From NCBI GenBank assembly GCA_937128475.1, contig CAKZML010000254.1:1-37977 (forward strand): a stretch of 37,977 nt of DNA, in the 5' to 3' direction. The notes beneath the pieces are model-generated. The model saw only the letters and a program-made list of their open reading frames with translations, had not been told where the DNA came from and ran no database searches. Numbering within the stretch: the first letter of the stretch is position 1; every line of letters begins with the position of its first letter. The position numbers and the translations under genes are program-made. This document shows, piece by piece, positions 21,520-29,161 of the stretch. This DNA is from an uncultured Chromatiales bacterium. Lineage in GTDB: Bacteria > Pseudomonadota > Gammaproteobacteria > Steroidobacterales > BM003.

Positions 21520-21605
21520 GAGTGAGCTTAAGCCACGACTTGTAAGAGTGCGAGGACCTGCCAGAATACTGGCTTATTGGTCTTGGCCGGGACGAGGAGA
21601 AATCG

Positions 21606-22412
21606 GTGGATTGGATAATGCTCGCGAGCTTCCCCGTCCTGGGTCTATTCGCTGGTGTGCTGGCCGGGATGTTCGGTATTGGTGGCGGGCTGGTTATCGT
21701 TCCCGTCCTGGTGCTGGTTTTCGGCTATTACGACCTGGCCCCTGACCACCGAATGCACCTGGCTATTGGCACTTCGCTGGGGACCATTATATTCACTTCT
21801 GTCTCTTCATTGCTTGCCCATCATCGCAAGCGAGCAGTGTTGTGGCCCACGGTGCGCCGACTGGTGCCGGGAATCCTGGCTGGCGGACTGCTGGGCGCAG
21901 CCATTGCCGATTCGGTCACCAACAGGGCCCTGGGTGGCGTATTCGGTCTGTTTGTGGTGACCATATCCCTTTACATGGTCATCGGTCGGCGACCCGAGGC
22001 TCATGGGCAATTGCCTGGCTGGCCGGGGCATGTCCTGGCCGGATTGCTGATCGGAACGGTCTCCGCCATGACCGGCATCGGCGGTGGTGCGGTGACTAAC
22101 CCGTTCTTGCTCTGGCGGGGCGTGAATATTCGCAATTCTGTTGCCACCTCGGCAGCCTGCACCCTGCCAGTCGCCCTGGCATCCGCCACGGGTTTTTTGT
22201 TCGCCGGACTGGGTGCCGGTGATCTGCCTGCCGGGGCAACCGGTTATATCTACTGGCCCGCGGTGGCGGGTATCACCCTGGGCAGTGTATTGACTGCCCC
22301 CCTGGGCGCCCACTTCGCCCATACCATGCCGGTGGAACAGTTGCGGCGGGGGTTTGCCGTGCTCCTGGTGTTTGTCGGCGCCCGCATGTTGTGGAGAAGC
22401 TTCTTTTATTGA
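21606..22412 (+). CDS. Sulfite exporter TauE/SafE family membrane protein
   Basis: GVLAGMFGIGGGLVIVPVLVLVFGYYDLAPDHRMHLAIGTSLGTIIFTSVSSLLAHHRKRAV; GTVSAMTGIGGGAVTNPFLLWRGV. GTG start. Confidence 0.92.
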   Translation: MDWIMLASFPVLGLFAGVLAGMFGIGGGLVIVPVLVLVFGYYDLAPDHRMHLAIGTSLGTIIFTSVSSLLAHHRKRAVLWPTVRRLVPGILAGGLLGAAIADSVTNRALGGVFGLFVVTISLYMVIGRRPEAHGQLPGWPGHVLAGLLIGTVSAMTGIGGGAVTNPFLLWRGVNIRNSVATSAACTLPVALASATGFLFAGLGAGDLPAGATGYIYWPAVAGITLGSVLTAPLGAHFAHTMPVEQLRRGFAVLLVFVGARMLWRSFFY

Positions 22413-22415
22413 GGC

Positions 22416-22447
22416 AAAAAAAAGCCCGGCCGAAGCCAGGCTTTTTT
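22416..22447. terminator. Bidirectional terminator between the TauE-like and DegP/Q-like genes
   Basis: AAAAAAAAGCC-CGGCCGAAGCCA-GGCTTTTTT between convergent genes. Confidence 0.8.
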
Positions 22448-22462
22448 CCCTGGTGACCCGGT

Positions 22463-23812
22463 TTAGCGAATGACCAGCACGATGCTGCGATTTGCCCGTC
22501 GCAATTGCAGCAACAGGGAGTTTGCATCGCTGGCCGCCTCGGCCAGTTCCTCGGTAGTAGTGACTCGCTGCCGGTTAACTCGCAGGATCAGGTCGTTGGG
22601 CCGCAGGCCGTTGGCGAATGCCGGGCTACCTTGTTCAACAGCACTGACCTGTACGCCCTGTGAGCCATCGTAAGCGGCGCTCTCTGGTGTGACGGTCTCG
22701 AAACTGGCGCCTGCCAGGCCCGGATGAACATCCCCGGCGCTGACCGGTCCGGCAGCTGACTGGCCCAGCTTGGCGGTGACAGTGCGTTGCTTGCCATCAC
22801 GTAGCAAGACGATCTTCACCGATTCCCCGGCACCGTGCATACCAATGCGCAGGCGCAGGGATGCGGCATCGGTGACCGCTTCGCCATTCACTGACAGCAC
22901 CACGTCGCCGGGTTCCAGGCCAGCTTTCTCGGCCGCCGACCCAGGCATGACCTGGGAGACCAGGGCGCCGCCAGAGGTGTTTAGCTTCAGGCTTTTGGCC
23001 AGGTCCGGGTCTATGCTTTGCACGCTCACTCCCAGCAGGCCCCGCCGCACCTCGCCGAACTCCAGGATTTGCTCCAGCACGCTGCGGACCATATTGGAGG
23101 GGATGGCGAAACCGATGCCGACGCTGCCACCTGAGTTGGAAATAATGGCTGAATTGATACCCAGTAGTTGGCCTTTGAGGTCGATCAGCGCGCCACCTGA
23201 GTTACCCATGTTGATGGCTGCGTCTGTCTGGATGAAGTCTTCGTAGTTCTCGTTGTTCAGGCCGGAACGTCCCAGGGCGCTGATGATCCCGGAGGTCACC
23301 GTATGCTGTAGCCCAAACGGGTTGCCGATGGCGACCACAAAATCTCCCACCCGCGCTGCACTGGAGTCCGCGATGGGGATTTCGTGAAGGTTATCGGGAT
23401 CCACTTTCAACACGGCGATGTCGGACAGCGGGTCGCTGCCAATGACTGTGGCATCCAGGGTTCGCTTGTCCAGCAGGGTGATTCGAATTCGGTCTGCCCG
23501 GTCCACAACATGGTGATTGGTCAGGATGTAGCCGTTTTTCGCATCTACGATCACACCTGAACCGCCGCCACGAAATTCCCGGTTCTGGCATTGGGGAAAC
23601 TGGCTGAAAAAAGGATCCGAGCACATTGGGTGCGCCGGTCCGGCCTGGCCCATGACCGCGATATTCACTACGGCGGGTGAAACCCGCTCGACCAGCGGCG
23701 CCAGCGTAGGTAGCGCCTGGCCGTCGACAAAGGCAGGCAGCGTTGCGCTGGCCAGATTGCTGAAACTGGTCAGAACCACGGCGACCAGCAGGCTTCGTAG
23801 GGTAATAGTCAT
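22463..23812 (-). CDS. DegP/DegQ (HtrA/MucD)-like periplasmic serine endoprotease with two PDZ domains
   Basis: Triad motifs TNHHVVD, LSDIAVLKVD, AAINMGNSGGALIDLKGQLLGINSAI; PDZ GSAAEKAGLEPGDVVLSVNG and GSPAFANGLRPNDLILRVN. Confidence 0.95.
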   Translation of the reverse strand: MTITLRSLLVAVVLTSFSNLASATLPAFVDGQALPTLAPLVERVSPAVVNIAVMGQAGPAHPMCSDPFFSQFPQCQNREFRGGGSGVIVDAKNGYILTNHHVVDRADRIRITLLDKRTLDATVIGSDPLSDIAVLKVDPDNLHEIPIADSSAARVGDFVVAIGNPFGLQHTVTSGIISALGRSGLNNENYEDFIQTDAAINMGNSGGALIDLKGQLLGINSAIISNSGGSVGIGFAIPSNMVRSVLEQILEFGEVRRGLLGVSVQSIDPDLAKSLKLNTSGGALVSQVMPGSAAEKAGLEPGDVVLSVNGEAVTDAASLRLRIGMHGAGESVKIVLLRDGKQRTVTAKLGQSAAGPVSAGDVHPGLAGASFETVTPESAAYDGSQGVQVSAVEQGSPAFANGLRPNDLILRVNRQRVTTTEELAEAASDANSLLLQLRRANRSIVLVIR

Positions 23813-23870
23813 CAGGATTTACCGCCTTTGAAAATTTTTTAAAATAGGGTTTTCCATGCAGTGGGTAGTA

Positions 23871-23898
23871 GTAGACCCGACAATTGCCCGCCGGTTCC
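23871..23898 (-). promoter_or_regulatory. Candidate sigma-E-type promoter for the DegP/Q-like gene
   Basis: Minus strand GGAAC-N18-TCTAC about 60-85 bp upstream of the start codon; resembles GGAACTT/TCTGA but with a weak -10. Confidence 0.35.
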
Positions 23899-24003
23899 AC
23901 TTCCGCTACCGCTGACCGTTGCGCTGAATGCGCCAGATTGTCCACCTACTCTGGGGTTGTCGGCGAGATTTTCAAGCACCTGGTGCCCTGTTTTTCGCTG
24001 CCC

Positions 24004-24034
24004 TGTGGACAAATTGTGGGTAATTTGTGGAAAA
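24004..24034 (+). promoter_or_regulatory. Three tandem DnaA-box-like 9-mers at 11-bp pitch
   Basis: TGTGGACAA (24004), TGTGGGTAA (24015), TGTGGAAAA (24026). The third is the complement of TTTTCCACA, matching TTWTNCACA; the other two have one mismatch. Confidence 0.55.
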
Positions 24035-24041
24035 CAGGTGA

Positions 24042-24057
24042 ACACAAGATATTGTGC
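24042..24057. promoter_or_regulatory. Candidate NrdR box 1
   Basis: ACACAAGATATTGTGC, 14/16 match to ACACWATATATWGTGT, upstream of nrdJ. Confidence 0.6.
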
Positions 24058-24166
24058 TGAAGTATCTTTGACTTAAGCCGTGAAAATTCAATGCTGATTT
24101 TAGCTTGATTTTGTAAGTCATTGTTTTATATAGACTAAGTCAATAGCATCTAATTATGTTCAAGTC

Positions 24167-24195
24167 TTGACATCCGAGCGCTCTGGGAATAGTCT
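24167..24195 (+). promoter_or_regulatory. Predicted sigma70 promoter of nrdJ
   Basis: TTGACA (24167-24172), 17-bp spacer, TAGTCT (24190-24195). Confidence 0.65.
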
Positions 24196-24205
24196 TTTCC
24201 CTCGA

Positions 24206-24221
24206 ACACAACATCTTGTGT
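24206..24221. promoter_or_regulatory. Candidate NrdR box 2, just downstream of the predicted +1
   Basis: ACACAACATCTTGTGT, 14/16 match to the NrdR consensus; perfectly symmetric outer ACACAA/TTGTGT arms. Confidence 0.65.
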
Positions 24222-24356
24222 TTCCCGAATCGAGAATCAAAGCACGGGGATCCAAAAGGATCTTTGGTATCCCTTGCGCTAATAAAAATCGAATTCAGGG
24301 GGGCGTGAGAGTCGTATAAATAGCAGTACATGCATTTCTGGGGGCGTCGGGCTGCA

Positions 24357-26507
24357 ATGAAAATCGCTGAAGAATTAGTAAATACGGGGGTGTCTGACAT
24401 CTCTTTTCAAGCTGCATCACTTGATATCTGGGATAAAAAATATCGCCTCAAGGCGAAAGATGGTCAAAACGTCGACGACACCATTGAGGACACCTATGAG
24501 CGTGTCGCCAGGGCGCTTGCCGATGTGGAAGCACCGGAAAAGCGTGAGGAATGGTATGAGCGTTTCGTTTGGGCGCTGAGCCAGGGAGCTATTCCCGCAG
24601 GCCGCATCATGTCCAACGCCGGGGCCCAGGACCACAAGCCTGCGACCTCCACCATTAACTGCACCGTCTCGGGCACTATCCGGGATTCCATGCATGACAT
24701 CCTGGACAAGGTTCATGAGGCTGGACTGACCTTGAAGGCCGGTTGCGGTATTGGTTACGAGTTTTCCACCCTGCGTCCCAAGGGCGCGTACGTATCCGGC
24801 GCCGGAGCCTATACCTCAGGCCCGCTGTCCTTCATGGATATCTACGACAAGATGTGCTTCACCGTGTCATCGGCCGGTGGTCGCAGAGGCGCCCAGATGG
24901 GCACTTTCGACGTGGGCCATCCAGATGCCATCGAGTTTATTCGCGCCAAGCGCGAGGACGGTCGCCTGCGCCAGTTCAACCTGTCGTTGCTGGTGACCGA
25001 TGGCTTTATGAAGGCTGTCAAAGACGACGCCGACTGGCCCCTGGCCTTTCCGGTGAGTCATGAAGAAGTGGATGAGGATAGTCTGAACCTGGCCGATCCC
25101 AGTTCAGTGATCTGGCGAGAATGGCCCAATCATGACAAGTCTTACGTCATCGATGATGCTGGCCTGGTGGCTTGCAAGGTTTACAAGACCCTGCCTGCCC
25201 GTCGCATCTGGGATGTCATCATGTCCTCGACCTACGATTACGCGGAGCCGGGCTTCGTGCTGATCGACAAGGTCAACGAAATGAACAACAACTGGTGGTG
25301 CGAAAATATCCGTGCCACGAATCCTTGCGGCGAACAGCCGCTGCCTCCCTACGGCTCATGTCTGCTGGGTTCAGTGAACCTGACCCGTTTCGTGGTCAAC
25401 CCGTTCACCGAAGAGGCTTACTTTGACTGGGATGAGTACCGCAAGGTCGTGAAGGTATTCACTCGCATGCTGGACAACGTGGTGGAGATCAACGGTCTGC
25501 CCCTGGGTCGTCAGCGCGACGAGATTAACCGCAAGCGCCGTCATGGCATGGGTTTCCTGGGACTGGGTTCTACCGTCACCATGTTGACCATGAAGTACGG
25601 AAGCGCCGGTTCGGTGGAGTTCACTGAGAAGGTCGCCCGTGAAATGGCGCTGGCTGGTTGGGAAGCTTCCCTGGAACTGTCACGTGAGAAGGGTCCTGCG
25701 CCGATTATGACCGAAGAGTTCACGGTCACCGGCGACATGATGCGCAAGCGTCCGGAAATGAAGGATGACGGCATCCAGGTTGGCGACAAGCTGCCCGGCC
25801 GTTTGCTGCACGCCCGTTACAGTCGTTACATGCAGCGGGTAGCCGAGCAGGCTCCCGAGTTGGTGGCTGAACTGTCCGAGGTGGGCGCGCGCTTCACCCA
25901 TCACAGTTCCATTGCACCGACCGGCACGATTTCCCTGTCACTGGCCAATAACGCCAGTAACGGCATCGAGCCCAGCTTCGCTCATCATTATTTCCGTAAT
26001 GTGATTCGTGAGGGACGCAAGACCAAGGAGAAGGTGGACGTATTTTCCTTCGAGTTGCTTGCCTACCGTGAAATGATTAATGAGCAGGCCTCTTCGGACG
26101 CAGGCACTGACGTTAACAGCCTGCCTGAGTATTTCATTACTGCTGATGAGGTCAATCCGACACAGCATGTGGACATCCAGGCCGCAGCCCAGAAGTGGGT
26201 GGATTCCTCGATTTCCAAGACCGCCAATGTACCCACGGCGTTCCCGTACGAGGACTTCAAGAACATCTATATGTATGCCTACGAACAGGGTCTGAAGGGA
26301 TGCACGACATTCCGTTTCAACCCCGAGGCATTCCAGGGCGTGCTGGTTAAGGCTAACGACCTGAAGAACACGACCTATGTGTTCACCCTGGATGACGGTA
26401 CCGAGCTTAAGCTCAAGGGTGACGAAGAAGTCGAATACGATGGTGAGATCCATACAGCGGCGAATTTGTTTGACGCGATTAAAGAGGGTTACTACGGGAA
26501 GTTCTAG
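24357..26507 (+). CDS. nrdJ: Adenosylcobalamin-dependent (class II) ribonucleotide reductase, large fragment NrdJa
   Basis: IPAGRIMSNAGAQDHKPATSTINCTVSGTI, GCGIGYEFSTLRPKGAYV, NPCGEQPLPPYGSCLLGSVNLTRFV, SSIAPTGTISLSLANNASNGIEPSFA. ATG at 24357 preferred (MKIAEELVNTG). Confidence 0.93.
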   Translation: MKIAEELVNTGVSDISFQAASLDIWDKKYRLKAKDGQNVDDTIEDTYERVARALADVEAPEKREEWYERFVWALSQGAIPAGRIMSNAGAQDHKPATSTINCTVSGTIRDSMHDILDKVHEAGLTLKAGCGIGYEFSTLRPKGAYVSGAGAYTSGPLSFMDIYDKMCFTVSSAGGRRGAQMGTFDVGHPDAIEFIRAKREDGRLRQFNLSLLVTDGFMKAVKDDADWPLAFPVSHEEVDEDSLNLADPSSVIWREWPNHDKSYVIDDAGLVACKVYKTLPARRIWDVIMSSTYDYAEPGFVLIDKVNEMNNNWWCENIRATNPCGEQPLPPYGSCLLGSVNLTRFVVNPFTEEAYFDWDEYRKVVKVFTRMLDNVVEINGLPLGRQRDEINRKRRHGMGFLGLGSTVTMLTMKYGSAGSVEFTEKVAREMALAGWEASLELSREKGPAPIMTEEFTVTGDMMRKRPEMKDDGIQVGDKLPGRLLHARYSRYMQRVAEQAPELVAELSEVGARFTHHSSIAPTGTISLSLANNASNGIEPSFAHHYFRNVIREGRKTKEKVDVFSFELLAYREMINEQASSDAGTDVNSLPEYFITADEVNPTQHVDIQAAAQKWVDSSISKTANVPTAFPYEDFKNIYMYAYEQGLKGCTTFRFNPEAFQGVLVKANDLKNTTYVFTLDDGTELKLKGDEEVEYDGEIHTAANLFDAIKEGYYGKF

Positions 26508-26553
26508 GAACGAACCCCAGGTAAGCCCCGGAAAGAGTTAGTCAGGAACAGAC

Positions 26554-26727
26554 ATGTCACCGCTGGAAAAAAAATGGAAGAAACGCGCCGCCGAGGTCAC
26601 CTATGCGGCTGATGATTCCACCACCCGTTGGGCAGGTGCGGTAAGCAACCCGCCCGGCGAGGTGTCCGAACCCAAGGCAGCCCGGCCGAAGAAAATCCAG
26701 TCCGGCAGCCTGAAGCGCATACGGTAA
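26554..26727 (+). CDS. Unlisted 57-aa basic small protein between nrdJa and nrdJb
   Basis: Hand translation: MSPLEKKWKKRAAEVTYAADDSTTRWAGAVSNPPGEVSEPKAARPKKIQSGSLKRIR*. AGGA at 26544-26547, 6-nt spacer. Below the ORF-track length cutoff. Confidence 0.6.
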   Translation: MSPLEKKWKKRAAEVTYAADDSTTRWAGAVSNPPGEVSEPKAARPKKIQSGSLKRIR

Positions 26728-26793
26728 GTACGCCCACGTAGTCACAAACGGGGATGCTTGCTGAAACAGAGCAACGAGAGAGAACATAGAACT

Positions 26794-27489
26794 ATGACAA
26801 TCAAGATCGATCACAAGATCGTCGGGTACAAGGTGGAGAAGCCTGAGGAAGCGGCTCCCAAGGTTGATACCAAGGCGACTTCCACGGACGGCAAAGTCAT
26901 CCGGATGCACGAAAAGCTCGAGCGTCCCGAGATGCTCATCGGTTCAACCTACAAGGTAAAACCCCCGGTAGCTGACCACGCCATGTACGTCACCATTAAC
27001 GATATATTGCTCAATGAGGGTACGCCCCACGAGAATCGTCGTCCCTTCGAGATTTTTATTAACTCGAAAAACCTGGACCACTACCAGTGGATCGTGGCGC
27101 TGACCCGGATTATCTCCGCCGTCTTCCGTAAGGGTGGGGACTCGACCTTCCTGGTGGAAGAGCTCAAGGCCGTGTTCGATCCCCGTGGTGGATACTGGCA
27201 GCCGGGCGGCACGTTCATGCCCTCCATAATTGCTGAACTGGGATACATCATTGAAAAGCACATGATCAGCATTGGCCTGATCAAGGATAATGTGCTGGAC
27301 GAGCACCAGATGAAACTGGTGAATGAAAAGCGGGCCGAATACGAGGCGTCCATGCAGCAAACCGACGCTTTTGCCGACACCCAGTACCCCGAAGGCGCCC
27401 AGTTGTGTGGCAAGTGCTCCACCGCTGCGGTAATCATGCTGGATGGATGCATGACCTGCCTGAGTTGTGGCGACAGCAAGTGCGGCTAG
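26794..27489 (+). CDS. NrdJb-like C-terminal fragment of class II ribonucleotide reductase (TSCPD-type domain plus C-terminal Cys-rich zinc ribbon)
   Basis: SKNLDHYQWIVALTRIISAVFRKGGDSTFLVEELKAVFDPRGGYW; C-terminal CGKC...CMTCLSCGDSKCG; adjacent to nrdJa. ATG at 26794. Confidence 0.85.
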   Translation: MTIKIDHKIVGYKVEKPEEAAPKVDTKATSTDGKVIRMHEKLERPEMLIGSTYKVKPPVADHAMYVTINDILLNEGTPHENRRPFEIFINSKNLDHYQWIVALTRIISAVFRKGGDSTFLVEELKAVFDPRGGYWQPGGTFMPSIIAELGYIIEKHMISIGLIKDNVLDEHQMKLVNEKRAEYEASMQQTDAFADTQYPEGAQLCGKCSTAAVIMLDGCMTCLSCGDSKCG

Positions 27490-27513
27490 CCCGCCAGCTG
27501 ATGGCCTGAAAAG

Positions 27514-27540
27514 ACGCGGCCTGAGGGTCGCGTTTTTTTT
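27514..27540 (+). terminator. Rho-independent terminator of the nrdJ operon
   Basis: ACGCGGCC-TGAG-GGTCGCGTTTTTTTT; 8-bp stem (one G-T) plus T8. Confidence 0.85.
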
Positions 27541-27572
27541 GTCCGCCTTAGTAGTTCCCCGGAGAAACCCTG

Positions 27573-27998
27573 ATGACAGACAAGCCCTCCGCTCCCACCA
27601 CAACAGATGCTTTATTGCTGGCGTTTCACGCCGGTGAGCTGGAGCAATTGCCGTTCCTGGGACAGCTGATGGATCGGGATGTCTGGGTAATACTGGACAG
27701 TCCATGGGATGGCCGTTCGGAACTGCCCGAGGGCGCAAAGATGTTGCTGGTGAACGAGGGGGATGAGTCAGAGCATCGCATGTTGGCGCTGTTTTCCACT
27801 CGCAACCTGGCCCAGGAATTCATGCTGGGGGCAGCCGGTTATGAGCACTTGGCCAAGGTTCCCGCCGCCCTGGGAATACTGGCGGTCACCGAGGAGCAGG
27901 GCGCGGTGGTGAATCCCAATCGCGACAATGGCTGTCGCATACCGCCACCGGTGGCGGCGTATCTGCGGCGCTCTATCCAGCGCCAGTTGCGGCACTAG
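27573..27998 (+). CDS. SseB-family protein
   Basis: 141 aa; ALFSTRNLAQEFMLG ... typical SseB N-terminal-domain pattern (stress/secretion-associated family). Confidence 0.6.
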   Translation: MTDKPSAPTTTDALLLAFHAGELEQLPFLGQLMDRDVWVILDSPWDGRSELPEGAKMLLVNEGDESEHRMLALFSTRNLAQEFMLGAAGYEHLAKVPAALGILAVTEEQGAVVNPNRDNGCRIPPPVAAYLRRSIQRQLRH

Positions 27999-28020
27999 AC
28001 TCCCGCCAGGCGCAGGCTTG

Positions 28021-28692
28021 CTACCAGGGAAGTTCCTCGCCATTGGCGTGATAGAACCGGCCGCTGGCTTCCATCCCCAGTTCATCAATTCTCGCTATCA
28101 GCCCACGGGCGGATTCGTCTGCATCGATCAAGCCGCTATGCCGGGTCATTTCCGTGCGCACGTAACCGGGATGCAGGATCAGCACACAGACATCGTCGCC
28201 GGCCAGGTCCCTGGCAAGAGAAACCGCCGCCGAGTTGGCCGCTGACTTGGACATGCGGTAGCCGTAGCTGCCGCCAGAGGTGTTGTCGGCGATGGAGCCC
28301 ATGCGACTGGTGATGATCGCATAGGTGGAACCCTTTGCCAGGCGCGACCGCAAGGCCTGGGCCAGCAGTACCGGGCCCAGCGCATTGACCTTGAACTGAT
28401 CCATGATCTGATCGATGGCCGTGTGGTCAATCTTGCCGAGACTCTGGTTGCTGAGAATTCCGGCATTGTTAATGACCAGGTCCAGTGCCAGGTCCCCAAG
28501 TCGGTTTTGCAGCAGGGCAAGGTCCTCGGGACGGGTGACATCAATGCCGGACTCTATCCGACAGCCCAACTTCTCAAGCTCTGCCGAGGATTTGCGGACC
28601 ACGGCGATGACCTGATCACCACGTTCTGATAGTTGGCGGCACAGTTCCAATCCGATTCCCCGGTTGGCGCCGTTAACTAGTACATGTTTCAT
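28021..28692 (-). CDS. Short-chain dehydrogenase/reductase
   Basis: MKHVLVNGANRGIGLELCRQLSERGDQVIAVVRK; NNAGILSNQ; YGYRMSKSAAN. ATG at 28690-28692. Confidence 0.9.
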   Translation of the reverse strand: MKHVLVNGANRGIGLELCRQLSERGDQVIAVVRKSSAELEKLGCRIESGIDVTRPEDLALLQNRLGDLALDLVINNAGILSNQSLGKIDHTAIDQIMDQFKVNALGPVLLAQALRSRLAKGSTYAIITSRMGSIADNTSGGSYGYRMSKSAANSAAVSLARDLAGDDVCVLILHPGYVRTEMTRHSGLIDADESARGLIARIDELGMEASGRFYHANGEELPW

Positions 28693-28766
28693 GCGGGAGG
28701 TTCCTGTCTTGATGTCTAGCCCGTTATAGTAGCGCAACGCAGCGCCTGGCTGCGGGAGATAAATCA

Positions 28767-29144
28767 ATGATCCATATTCGATTGGTAGTGATTGCCCTGG
28801 CTTGCGCCATGCTATTGGGCTGTTCGACTCAGCAGGCCTATTCCGGGGCGGCAAGGCCCGCTGAGGAGGTAGCGCTGATCAAGGGTGATCCCAAGTTCCG
28901 TCTCACCCCGGTGGCTGCCTACCTTCGCAGTGTCGATGACCAGGTCATGGGAGATACCCAGTCCTCGGTCCAGGTATTACCCGGTGAACATGAACTGGTT
29001 GTGGATTGTGTGGTCACAACAAGTGGTGACCGGCAACGTGTCCGGCTGCAGATCGTGGTGAAGGCTGGTGAACGGTATCGACTGGAGCCGCAACTCTCAG
29101 GCGCTAACCAGGTTTGTGACACGGTGCGCATGATCAAGGAATAA
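28767..29144 (+). CDS. Small lipoprotein of unknown function
   Basis: Signal peptide with lipobox (MLLGC); 125 aa; start of a co-directional cluster with yccF and cysZ. Confidence 0.7.
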   Translation: MIHIRLVVIALACAMLLGCSTQQAYSGAARPAEEVALIKGDPKFRLTPVAAYLRSVDDQVMGDTQSSVQVLPGEHELVVDCVVTTSGDRQRVRLQIVVKAGERYRLEPQLSGANQVCDTVRMIKE

Positions 29145-29161
29145 GAACAGGGAGACGAAGT

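Noticed and set aside
24004-24165. Chromosomal replication origin
   Set aside because: Only three DnaA-like boxes, and no dnaA/dnaN/gidA/parAB neighbours; promoter regulation of nrdJ is the simpler explanation.
24196-24356. Cobalamin riboswitch in the nrdJ leader
   Set aside because: I looked for a B12-box-like conserved core and found none; the ~155-nt leader is also short for that class. The structure there is reported as uncharacterised instead.
26944-27738. 264-aa minus-strand ORF overlapping nrdJb, the terminator and the SseB-family gene
   Set aside because: Crosses a strong plus-strand terminator and two better-supported genes; low-complexity His/Arg-rich shadow translation.
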